A stretch of 64,000 nt of DNA, from the NCBI RefSeq assembly GCF_019703515.2, contig NC_059385.1:35356501-35420500 (forward strand). The letters run 5' to 3'. A model generated the notes under the pieces. It did no database searches. It was not told the DNA's origin and saw only the letters and a program-made list of their open reading frames with translations. This DNA is from Myxocyprinus asiaticus. Lineage: Eukaryota; Chordata; Actinopteri; Cypriniformes; Catostomidae. Below, piece after piece: positions 22,904 to 34,200 of this stretch (the stretch's first letter is position 1; every line of letters begins with the position of its first letter). The position numbers and the translations under genes are program-made.

Positions 22904-24179
22904 TTAAAATATCATCTCGTCTCGTTCTCGTGAACCCAGTATCGTGTCTCGTCTCATGAGCTAAGTGTATCGTCACACCCCTAATTATTATGCATTCGGT
23001 CTCAGACATTTGGCTCATTGGTCGCTTCCACCTGAGAGAGCCCCTCCCTGGTTTTGTATTGAACAGGAAGTTCTTGCCTATTTTTGGCCATTGCAAAGCC
23101 TTTCTATCAAACTAACCAGAGAAGTTAAGTCACACCCCATTATCTCGCATTTGCACTCGGTATGGACAAAAGTGTACAGAGTGTTTAATTCGGACATTTA
23201 TTTAAATGTTGCCTCGCATATGGCTGAACCCAAAATTATGTATTAATAAGTTCCCTTTCTGCTGGTCGGAGTGGATTGTGAGGGGGGTTAATACGCTCGG
23301 TGACCTATATGAGAGTGGAGTGTTTAGATCCTTTCAAAATTTGGTTCAGCATTTTGGGATACCCAGATCGCAGTTGTTTTAGATATTTACAGCTGCGCCA
23401 CCTGCTCTGTACTATTTTAGGGAATAGCATACACCCCCCTAAAGCAGCAGACACTCTGGGAGTGGTGATTACTGCTTTTGGAAAAGGTCATGAGGCATCA
23501 GTGTATTACTCCCTGCTAATTCAGGGTCTGGGAGACAGATCTACAACTTCTATCAAAAGATTATGGGAGAAAGATTTAAACTTGGTATTGGAGGATGGAA
23601 TGTGTGCTAGGATTCTGAAAAACGTCAAGTCTGCATCTAGAGATGCAAGGGTGCACCTTATGCAGTTCAAGATTTTATATCGAATCTATTGGACCCCCTC
23701 TAGATTGTATAGGCTTGGTCTCAAAGACACACCCACCTGCTGGTGGGTGAAGATGATGATGGCGACATAACCCATGTCTTTTGTTAGTGTGTTAAGATCC
23801 AAGAATTTTGGTTGAAGGTTCAGAGTTTTATGTGTGATGGATTGGGCACTCAGATTTCATTTTGCCCCAGACTCTGTATTTTAGGCGACGGGGCGGTCAT
23901 CAATATAGAGAATAAACACAAACAATTGGGTCCTAACCAGCATCATGATCACCAGACAAATAGATTTAAGGGGATGGAAGTCGGCTGGAGCGCCCCCATT
24001 TCAGGAGTGGTGCTTGGAGATAGGGAGGGTGGCGGCTTTTGAAGAAGGGTCATCTAGAAGACTGGGGAATTTGGACTCGTTTGTGGGGAAATGGGGCAAA
24101 TATCTGGCATTTTTGGAGGGCTCTCAGGAGGGGCGTTGGAGAGTGAGGTGTAGTTGTTAATGTGTGTTTTTATATATAC

Positions 24180-24235
<56 letters not shown>
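24180..24235. repeat. (TG)n(TA)n microsatellite at the Tc1 insertion site
   Basis: About 24 bp of TG followed by about 32 bp of TA ends exactly at the transposon's left end. Confidence 0.95.
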
Positions 24236-24238
<3 letters not shown>

Positions 24239-25765
24239 GTGCATCTCAATAAATTAGAATGTTGTGGAAAAGTTCATTTATTTCAGTAATTCAACTCAAA
24301 TTGTGAAACTTGTGTATTAAATAAATTCGATGCACACAGACTGAAGTAGTTTAATTCTTTGGTTCTTTTAATTGTGATGATTTTGGCTCACATTTAACAA
24401 AAACCCACCAATTCACTATCTCAAAAAATTAGAATATGGTGACATGCCAATCAGCTAATCAACTCAAAACACCTGCGAAGATTTCCTGAGCCTTCAAAAT
24501 GGTCTCTCAGTTTGGTTCACTAGGCTACACAATCATGGGGAAGACTGCTGATCTGACAGTTGTCCAGAAGACAATCATTGACACCCTTCACAAGGAGGGT
24601 AAGCCACAAACATTCATTGCCAAAGAAGCTGGCTGTTCACAGAGTGCTGTATCCAAGCAAGTTAACAAAGTTGAGTGGAAGGAAAAAGTGTGGAAGAAAA
24701 AGATACACAACCAACCAAGAGAACCGCAGCCTTATGAGGATTGTCAAGCAAAATCGATTAAAGAATTTGGGTGAACTTCACAAGGAATGGACCGAGGCTG
24801 GGGTCAAGGCATCAAGAGCCACCACACACAGACGTGTCAAAGAATTTGGCTACAGTTGTTGTATTCCTCTTGTTATGCCACTCCTGAACCACAGACAACG
24901 TCAGAGGCGTCTTACCTGGGCTAAGGAGAAGAAGAACTGGACTGTTGCCCAGTGTTCCAAAGTCCTCTTTTCAGATGAGAGCAAGTTTTGTATTTCATTT
25001 GGAAACCAAGGTCCTAGAGTCTGGAGGAGGGGTGGAGAAGCTCGTAGCCCAAGTTGCTTGAAGTCCAGTGTTAAGTTTCCACAGTCTGTGATGATTTGGG
25101 GTGCAATGTCATCTGCTGGTGTTGGTCCATTGTGTTTTTTGAAAACCAAAGTCACTGCACCCGTTTACCAAGAAATTTTGGAGCACTTCATGCTTCCTTC
25201 TGCTGACCAGCTTTTTAAAGATGCTGATTTCATTTTCCAGCAGGATTTGGCACCTGCCCACACTGCCAAAAGCACCAAAAGTTGGTTAAATGACCATGGT
25301 GTTGGTGTGCTTGACTGGCCAGCAAACTCACCAGACCTGAACCCCATTGTCAAGAGGAAAATGAGAAACAAGAGACCAAAAAATGCAGATGACAGTGGCC
25401 TTCAGCTCAAAGAAACCTGGGCTTCCATACCACCTCAGCAGTGCCACAAACTGATCACCTCCATGCCACGCCGAATTGAGGCAGTAATTAAAGCAAAAGG
25501 AGCCCCTACCAAGTATTGAGTATATATACAGTAAATGAACATACTTTCCAGAAGGCCAACAATTCACTAAAAATGTTTTTTTTTATTGGTCTTATGATGT
25601 ATTCTAATTTTTTGAGATAGTGAATTGGTGGGTTTTTGTTAAATGTGAGCCTGCACTGAGTCTGTGTGCATTGAATTTATTTAATACACGAGTTTCACAA
25701 TTTGTGTTGAATTACTGAAATAAATGAACTTTTCCACGACATTCTAATTTATTGAGATGCACCTG
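24236..25765 (+). mobile_element. Tc1-like transposon, caggtgcatctc family, copy 1
   Basis: Ends caggtgcatctcaataaatt at 24236 and the inverted aatttattgagatgcacctg at 25765, with TA on both sides (24234-24235, 25766-25767). Terminal repeats are about 200 bp, longer than in most Tc1. It is inserted in the 3'UTR of an L1-like LINE. Same family as 29592-31168 and 36249-37829. Confidence 0.93.
24535..25519 (+). pseudogene. Tc1-like transposase, copy 1, three lesions
   Basis: Compared with the intact copy at 36512-37549: (1) two bases are missing after SAVSKQVN (about 24668), shifting the frame; (2) 18 bases are missing after SPDLNPI (about 25349), removing ENLWGI and with it the catalytic Glu; (3) 18 bases at about 25389-25406 are exactly inverted in place, so the normal DELKATVKETW reads DDSGLQLKETW. 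The first and second Asp motifs (LFSDESKF, FQQDLAPAH) are still present. The protein would be inactive. Confidence 0.92.
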
Positions 25766-25932
25766 TATATAAAATTTTCTTCATCGATAATCATGTGTGA
25801 CCACTGGGATAATGTTGAGGGTCAGTTTGGGGATTGAGAGGGGGAGGGGTAATAGTGGGGGTTAAATATGGATTCTTTTTATATGTTTTGCTTTTCTTTG
25901 TTTAATATATGAATCAATAAAAAAAAAAAAAA

Positions 25933-28584
25933 TGCAAAAAAGAGAATTCAAAATGCATTGTGAGGAAACGCAAAACAATTTCAGAAAATAAATTATCTGC
26001 CTGTCCTCTGCCTGGGCTCCGTAGTGTGACTCTGTCCCTAGAAAAGAAAAAAAAATGATGCTTTAATGTGAATCCGGATCACTGCATTTAATGAGAAATC
26101 ACCAGCCTAAAATAATCGTCAAACTCATTGTAAGCAATAAAGAAATGAGAAAACAAACTTACCAGAGATTATTTGAAGTGAGATTCAGCAATCCTATTTC
26201 TTGCGATCTTAAATCTGTTCACATACATAATCACTTAAGCATGATTGGGTAACTCAAGGCCCGCTAGAAGGCCTCTGCAGGGACATAAAAGACTTCATGT
26301 ACCAAATAAAAAAAAAAATAAAAAAAAAAAGTTATAGGCTGATGAATCTGACAGTCTGACATTAAAAACCTATTCATTTGGATTGTTTAGGGATCCACTG
26401 TAAATACTGAAAGCATGAAGGGGTGGGAGCTCAGACTCTCACTTTGTTTGTAAATGGCTAGGAATAAAATCTGATTGGATAAACTTCATCTATGCAGTGA
26501 TGAGGTCTACAGAATCAGGAGTGAAAAGCAAAAAGACGTATATACATAAAGCAACGTGATCTCATGAGAATTCGTATGTATGCTTACATAAAGTTTAGTT
26601 CAAGCTAACATACATTCTCTTATGTTTGCATAGACAATATTGACATTGACAGCATCTAAACATCATCATTTTACATATTAACACCCATAGAAATTTACAG
26701 ATGTTTACTTGTACTGTTTGAATGGATTAATATTGAATAATTCATAGAATTAACCAGTTAATTACATTTCATTTATAATCAATGAGATTAGTTAAATGCC
26801 ATCACATTTATTTAATGCAGTTGACATTATTATATTTTAAGTTTCTTTCAGTTCTGTGTGATTTCTGATGCCCTATACAACATTTTTAAAGGATTATATC
26901 ACTTTAACCAAGACTAAACTTTAAAATGTTAAAGTGAATAATTACTCAGTAATCGTTTAATCATTTATTAAGCATTTAATTATTTTTATTTGCCATAGGA
27001 CACAAAAGGAGTTTTCAGAATATGCCAAAAAACAAAATAAACCACAAAAGCACCATAAAACAATAATACAATTTTTCCATAAATTTGTTAGCTGTAATCC
27101 AAATCTTCAGATTGCTTTCTGTGATGAACAGACCCAAATTCAAGCCTTTTATTCAACAATCTCCGTCTCCATCCACCGCAGCGCAGTTGCACCCGCTGTA
27201 ACAGTCAACCCACGTTGGTTTTGTTTTCAAAATTAAAAAATTGCGCCTCCCAAGATGCATTACGACCAGTGGTTTTACGGCAGTGATGTCAAATGCTCAT
27301 TTGCTCTCAATTGTATATTGACCATTTGCGACATGCCTTATTCTGCGATGTATGTTTGAATGAGATATGACAACTGTTACAGTGTGCATCAGGTGAAGAT
27401 TTACAGTGATTTTAGTAATTTAAATTCCACTCTCTACCACACACAGTGCTACTGTATGCCATCTGGGAGCACATCAGATGCAGCGCATCACACTTTGGAC
27501 TACTTTTGTACTGAATTTTGTTCCATTTTTATATTAACATACAAATAGATACGTATATTAATGAGATCAGGCTGCATAAATATACATATTAATGAAAGAG
27601 AAAAAGGTATTGATATATTTACGTTAGGTTAGTAGAGAAGGCCTTGCTGGCCGTGAGTTTTCCACTGGATTTTTAATTTGACAACTATGAAAACAGACTT
27701 TTGATGGAAAATGATGACATTCAGTGATTTGTTTAGAATATTCAATGCTCTCTAACTGATGCTTCACAAGTCATTCTTGCATTTCTATTGTTTTTTAAAG
27801 TCATCTTGCCAGCTAACATAAAGTAGATAACTTTACCCTTGTTTATATTTAAATCAGCAGAATTAGCAACAGTGTTCAGCCAAATGTTTTAATTTTGCAA
27901 TGCATGAAGCACAAGTACATGATCAATGAATGTAGGGTGTAGTGACAACGCAGCACAGGCCTGATACTTCCGTCATCTGCTTCCCAAGATCATTTAACAA
28001 AATATATGATGTCAAGATTGTTGCAAGAGCATCAATATCAAACATTCCTGTTCTACAAACATTCAGTTTGAGCTAATGGACAGATGTCTGCAGTGTTGTG
28101 AACAGAACGATGTGTCGGACATCTCCACCCACCAGTCCATGGTGCTCTTTTGAAAGCATTCATCTCACCATCTGCCCTCAATCTGTGAGCTGAAACACAG
28201 ATGGATGGATGGTACTGCCTGTCCAGACATGCCAAACATTTCCTTTCGTTTGCACTCTTACGTTCGACTTTTGTATCTGACTGACTGCCACAATGTCAGC
28301 GTGTGACAGTGCAAAAAAGTGAAAAAGAGAAAGTGTAATAATTTCTACACATCATTTCTCTGTTATACTTTTAAGCACAGCAACATTGTAAAACACTTAA
28401 CGTAAAAAGAAATTGAGTGTTCATTTTGAAATATTTATGTACAATTACTATTCTCTAAGTTTGTAATTTGCCAAGGTAAAAACTAAATTGTAGTAAGAAA
28501 AATGGTCATACTTTAGTATTAAATTAAAATTCATCTATTTTTGCAATGAAGTTGTATGTTAAAGCTGAAATCAAAGTGATTTTA
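25933..28584. other. CHSY3 intron 2 stretch, nothing recognised
   Basis: AT-rich DNA with short A-runs and TA-rich patches. No exon, transposase fragment or clear terminal repeat was recognised. Short open frames here (27360-27548, 28053-28235) have no family resemblance. Confidence 0.5.
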
Positions 28585-29034
28585 TTATTTATTTATTTAT
28601 TTGTATTTATTTTTATCCCCTTTTCTCCCAATTTGGAATGCCCAATTCCCAGTACTTAGTAGGTCCTTGTGGTGGCGCGGTTATTCACCTCAATCCAGGT
28701 GGTGGAGGACAAGTCTCAATTGCCTCCTCCTGGGACCGTCAATCCGCGCATCTCACGTGGCTTAACGTGCATGACACTATGGAGACTCTGCATGTGGAGG
28801 CTCATGCTACTCTCCACGATCCACGCACAACTTGGCACGTGCCCTATTGAGAGCGAGAACCACAAATCGTGACCACTAGGAGGTTACCCCATGTGACTCC
28901 ACCCTCCCTAACAACCGGGCCAATTTGGTTGCTTAGGAGACCTGGCTGGAGTCACTTTGCACACCCTGGATTCGAACTCGCGACTCCAGGGGTGGTAGTC
29001 AGCGTCAATACTCGCTGAGCTATCCAGGTACCCC
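28585..29034 (-). mobile_element. tRNA-derived SINE, full length, 18-bp target duplication
   Basis: The direct repeat gaaatcaaagtgatttta flanks it exactly (28567-28584 and 29035-29052). On the minus strand it starts ggggtacctggatagctcag (tRNA-like head) with B box gagttcgaatccagg, and ends in an (AAATA)n tail. The body contains the conserved block gtggttctcgctctcaatag. The same family occurs, lacking the head, at 44689-45044. Confidence 0.93.
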
Positions 29035-29052
29035 GAAATCAAAGTGATTTTA

Positions 29053-29591
29053 ACTTTAAATCTGAAATGTCATATGAGCAGGCCCAGACGCAATCTGCAC
29101 AAGCAGAACTCTGCAGAAGATTTCTGCAGAATTGCATCCTCTGTCACTCACAAAAGTTCTTCACAGACCCAACCCCTTGCCTGTTTGTTTATTAAATACT
29201 GTGACTAATTTGGGTATGCTTTCAGCCACCAACAAAAGTATAGTAATCTCAGCGCTATTGAAGACATTTTACTTTAAGTCCCTTCCACAGTTTGCTTAAT
29301 CATTGCAGAAAATGCAAAAAAAAAAAAAAAAAATGTCTGGGCCTGTATGTGAAGGATAAAGAACTGGACAGTGATCATTATTTTCTTTTTAAAAAATGTA
29401 ACCCACTCCAGCCCTGCCTGTGGTTCATGTGCTATTTGAATTTACCATAGTTATTTTTTTAACCAAAGTTAGACAAGTAAGCGTTCTAGCACAAAGGACC
29501 TTAATTGTTCTTTTATGATTTATTAGGCAGAAATGCAAAAGTGCTCGAGAGTAACTGTAAAACTATATATATATATATATATACACACACA
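29053..29591. other. CHSY3 intron 2 stretch ending in (TA)n(CA)n
   Basis: No gene or repeat family recognised. 29563-29591 is a TA then CA dinucleotide run directly abutting the next transposon. Confidence 0.5.
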
Positions 29592-31168
29592 CAGGTGCAT
29601 CTCAATAAATTAGAATGTCGTGGAAAAGTTAATTTATTTCAGTAAGTCAACTCAAATTGTGAAACTCGTGTATTAAATAAATTCAGTGCACACAGACTGA
29701 AGTAGTTTAAGTCTTTGGTTCTTTTAATTGTGATGATTTTGGCTCACATTTAACAAAAACCCACCAATTCACTATCTCAAAAAATTAGAATACATCATAA
29801 GACCAATAAAAAAAACATTTTTAGTGAATTGTTGGCCTTCTGGAAAGTATGTTCATTTACTGTATATGTACTCAATACTTGGTAGGGGCTCCTTTTGCTT
29901 TAATTACTGCCTCAATTCGGCGTGGCATGGAGGTGATCAGTTTGTGGCACTGCTGAGGTGGTATGGAAGCCCAGGTTTCTTTGACAGTGGCCTTCAGCTC
30001 ATCTGCATTTTTTGGTCTCTTGTTTCTCATTTTCCTCTTGACAATACCCCATAGATTCTCTATGGGGTTCAGGTCTGGTGAGTTTGCTGGCCAGTCAAGC
30101 ACACCAACACCATGGTCATTTAACCAACTTTTGGTGCTTTTGGCAGTGTGGGCAGGTGCCAAATCCTGCTGGAAAATGAAATCAGCATCTTTAAAAAGCT
30201 GGTCAGCAGAAGGAAGCATGAAGTGCTCCAAAATTTCTTGGTAAACGGGTGCAGTGACTTTGGTTTTCAAAAAACACAATGGACCAACACCAGCAGATGA
30301 CATTGCACCCCAAATCATCACAGACTGTGGAAACTTAACACTGGACTTCAAGCAACTTGGGCTATGAGCTTCTCCACCCTTCCTCCAGACTCTAGGACCT
30401 TGGTTTCCAAATGAAATACAAAACTTGCTCTCATCTGAAAAGAGGACTTTGGAACACTGGGCAACAGTCCAGTTCTTCTCCTTAGCCCAGGTAAGATGCC
30501 TCTGACGTTGTCTGTGGTTCAGGAGTGGCTTAACAAGAGGAATACGACAACTGTAGCCAAATTCCTTGACATGCCTGTGTGTGGTGGCTCTTGATGCCTT
30601 GACCCCAGCCTCAGTCCATTCCTTGTGAAGTTCACCCAAATTCTTGAATCGATTTTGCTTGACAATCCTCATAAGGCTGCGGTTCTCTCGGTTGGTTGTG
30701 CATCTTTTTCTTCCACACTTTTTCCTTCCACTCAACTTTGTTAACATGCTTGGATACAGCACTCTGTGAACAGCCAGCTTCTTTGGCAATGAATGTTTGT
30801 GGCTTACCCTCCTTGTGAAGGGTGTCAATGACTGTCTTCTGGACAATTGTCAGATCAGCAGTCTTCCCCATGATTGTGTAGCCTAGTGAACCAAAATGAG
30901 AGACCATTTTGAAGGCTCAGGAAACCTTTGCAGGTGTTTTGAGTTGATTAGCTGATTGGCATGTCACCATATTCTAATTTTTTGAGATAGTGAATTGGTG
31001 GGTTTTTGTTAAATGTGAGCCAAAATCATCACAATTAAAAGAACCAAAGACTTAAACTACTTCAGTCTGTGTGCATTGAATTTATTTAATACGAGTTTCA
31101 CAATTTGAGTTGAATTACTGAAATAAATGAACTTTTCCACGACATTCTAATTTATTGAGATGCACCTG
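29592..31168 (-). mobile_element. Tc1-like transposon, caggtgcatctc family, copy 2
   Basis: Left end caggtgcatctcaataaatt at 29592, right end inverted at 31168, followed by TA at 31169-31170. The left flank reads CA within a CA microsatellite instead of TA. Long terminal repeats as in copies 1 and 3. The transposase is on the minus strand. Confidence 0.93.
29872..30871 (-). pseudogene. Tc1-like transposase, copy 2, one frameshift
   Basis: The minus strand from MGKTADLTIVQKTVIDTLHK (30871) is open until SAVSKHVN. The same two-base loss as in copy 1 then shifts the frame, and the rest is open from LSGRKKCGRKR to the stop at 29872. The catalytic triad is complete: [31 protein letters not shown]. 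Without the frameshift the protein would be about 333 aa, the usual Tc1 length. Confidence 0.92.
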
Positions 31169-31170
31169 TA

Positions 31171-31172
31171 TA

Positions 31173-31203
<31 letters not shown>

Positions 31204-34200
31204 GTTACTTTGGTAAATGCCCAAGATAGGCCTACATAATGTTCTCACCAAATACTTTTCCTGCCTCTGTAATTTTTTGATCACAACATCATTAAATATG
31301 TAACGGAAGTATTCATTTTACAAATGCATTTGAAATTCTTGTATTTCTTTTTAAAGCAGTGATGATGTTTGGGGCAGGAGTACCTGCTTGTCTGACCAAT
31401 GGCACTTGGGTTTGGGAAACCTGTTTGAAAACAATCATTGTTTGCAGTTCTGTTTGCTGACACTAGTGGCACAGAAATTACACACTTCAGATTTAAGACT
31501 AAATGTTTAAAGGGGTCATATTGCGCTTTTGAAATAATAAAAACACTTCAAACTTCATAACTCAGAGTATAGATGCTCAATTTTCACGTTTGCTGTCAAC
31601 AGAAGAGAAATATGAGCTGATAGATATTAAGCATGTGAATAATATTGAATTCAGCCATACTTCTGTTTTAGATCTACATTTATATAAAGATTACATGTTC
31701 ATGTTAAATGAGTTCATGCTGAAGGGTCTACAGTGGGCTTATACAGTGCAGTTCTAAATGTGCTTTTGGCTTCATGACAATATTTATGGAAAAAATAAGA
31801 ATAGTGAGGCAGTTTAATGTAAAAATCCACTTATTCTGTTAACTCGTAATGTTGATCTTCCAGCTCTGTATTTTGTGATGTTGTGTTGTACTGCATGTGT
31901 TTGATGTTATGCTCTGAATGCAGAATTATGCTGCTGGAGGACAGTACTGATGTAAGGGTGCATCATGGGCTGCTGAAGCCTGACGGGCCCCATGGAGAAA
32001 TTGTTTATCATGTAGCTCAGGACAGGGACTGACACAGCATTATGTCATGGATTCATTGAGACTCCGATTCTGTCAGCACCTCAGACACTGACAGATGACA
32101 GACACAAGTTAGCCCTTCAATGAAATTATGACAAAAAGTAAATTAAGGTTTTCCTATTTTCTGAGGATAGTGTTTCTGCTGCTTGCCTGTGACAAATTCA
32201 CCACAACAATGTTGGAACCTTACAACTTTTCCCAGTATTTTCGAATCCATTGCTGTGCTGTTTTGGGTGGTTGCTCAGAGAGCTTATTTTAGATAGAAAA
32301 ATGAATGTGTTCATGAGCTAATGCATTTAATTTTAATCAGAATAAGGTAAACCCTGGAATTGCAATTGATTCTGATGATACCTCTGGGGTTTCTGTGAAG
32401 ACTGTTTGTAAGCAATGAGGTCAATATGTCCTCCGTGGAACTCAGACTGCAGTACATCCGGAAGTGTTTGGATCACACTCGATCAACAGAATTCATGATG
32501 AATAATAAACTGACTATAAACCTGCCATAAAGACTTTAGAGAGTGTTTCAGCAGAGTAAACATAGATGTCATTTCATCAGTACTGCTCATCTATAATGGG
32601 GATTTGCTCTTTAAATGGAGTGTCTGTTATGATGTGCTTGAATTACCTGCAACATCGGTGTGCTTAAATCATAAAATAAATATTTGTAGAGGTATAAAAA
32701 CTTAATTCTGGTATGATGGAGATTTTCACCTTCAAATGACTCTAAAGACCTAAAAGTTAAAAATATTTAACATCAATGTAATACAATACATCTAGAAAGT
32801 CACTGAACAAGCAGAAGTCAGCTTGACAATTAATTATACCCACAATGTCCTTTGTTTTGCTTTGGCAAGCCCCAAAGTTTTTTATCATCATAGTGATGTC
32901 AGAAGTGCCAGTTCTTCATAAAAAGTTGATACAAAATTTAGGGATGTCAAACAAATAAAAAACATTTAATCTAATTAATTACATGACATGCTGATTAATT
33001 AAATTAATTGCAATTAATTGCATACATCATTATTTGCTGATAAAGGCCCCAAATAAAGACAATTCAGATAAAAAATGCATAATAATTCAAATATATATAT
33101 ATATATAAATATAATATGTAGGGCCTATAATAAATATATATTACGGATTGAAATTCAGTTTGAATTGGTGCAGATGAATAAAGAATTGATTAGACAATAG
33201 AAACAGTGGCTTCAGAACTCAGTATATTGTTTGTTTTATTTTCATATCATACAGTTGACAGCAATCTGTTTTGCATTGAGTTTGTCCAGTTACCTCAGGA
33301 CGAGTTCTTGCGTTTCCTCTTCGCTATTTTTAATTGTCGCTCTATGTATCGAACGAATCAATAGAATAGTGTTTTTAAAGCACGTTTTAATGTACATAGT
33401 GTTACAAGCACGCAATTTCTGATCTTTCAGCAAATGGCTGAGTCAAAAGTTAGTAGGACCTTTTTAGTTTTGGTTTCAGTAACATTTAAAGATTTACTAT
33501 ATAATTGACGCCTCATAAATGTATCGTTCAAACTTGTTTCATTAAGTGTATTATATTCTGATATTTCATCAAAGGTCTGGGCTAATCCCTGAATTTTCAC
33601 AGACTCTAGAACTGCCCCTGGTGTGATGACACTCATAGTGGAATATAATGCATGTGCATATACAAAAAACACAGAATAGAGACAGATTACTACAACAGTG
33701 CTTTTATAGGGGCTGGTCAAACATGATGCGTTCTTTGCGTCCATCTGTGCTATTTTTTTTTTTTTTTCTTATGTAAACATGCGCTAGACAGACGTCTTTG
33801 ACTGTTGTGACACGCCTTGCTATTTATTTATTTTTTAGCATTTTGCACCTGTCTAAAGTTAGAGACCTTTCAAAATTTAAAATGACCCATGCTTTTTATC
33901 AGGAATGCTATGTGCCTGTGTAGACCTGAATGGTCAAATGCACTTTTTGGCCAAAATGTTAACACAGTTAATTTTGTCTTTAGTGATCTAGGTGGGACAA
34001 AAAATCAGATGCGTCAAAATATTGGATCTGTGCAGTAGACCTTGCAGTGTAAATGCATTCTGAAACTGCTCTAGTGGTGCGTAAAGACTCTTCTGTTATA
34101 TGTATCATCCTAAAACATTTGGCTTCCTGCCTGTAGTGAAATGGCTGTTGTCAAATTGAATTACTTCCTCTTTTCTGCTTCCCTGAGCATACTAACCTTG

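Larger units (their letters stand above)
22985..25932 (+). mobile_element. L1-like LINE copy B', 3' part of ORF2 plus 3'UTR and poly(A), split by a Tc1
   Basis: 22990-24160 encodes the C-terminal third of L1 ORF2 (for example LLIQGLGDRSTTSIKRLWEK, VHLMQFKILYRIYWTPSRLY) and a cysteine-rich tail region (PTCWW...HVFC). After the Tc1 (24236-25765) the 3'UTR continues from 25768 and ends in aatcaataaaaaaaaaaaaa at about 25912-25932, a retroposition tail. With the 18080-19933 fragment it keeps the correct 5' to 3' order. Both may be one insertion whose reverse transcriptase part was lost, or two separate ones. Confidence 0.7.

Noticed and set aside
28990..29034. Possible minus-strand tRNA gene
   Set aside because: It is the head of a SINE flanked by an 18-bp target duplication.
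32938..33010. hAT-like terminal sequence
   Set aside because: Only one degraded end visible and no duplication; not listed as a separate element.
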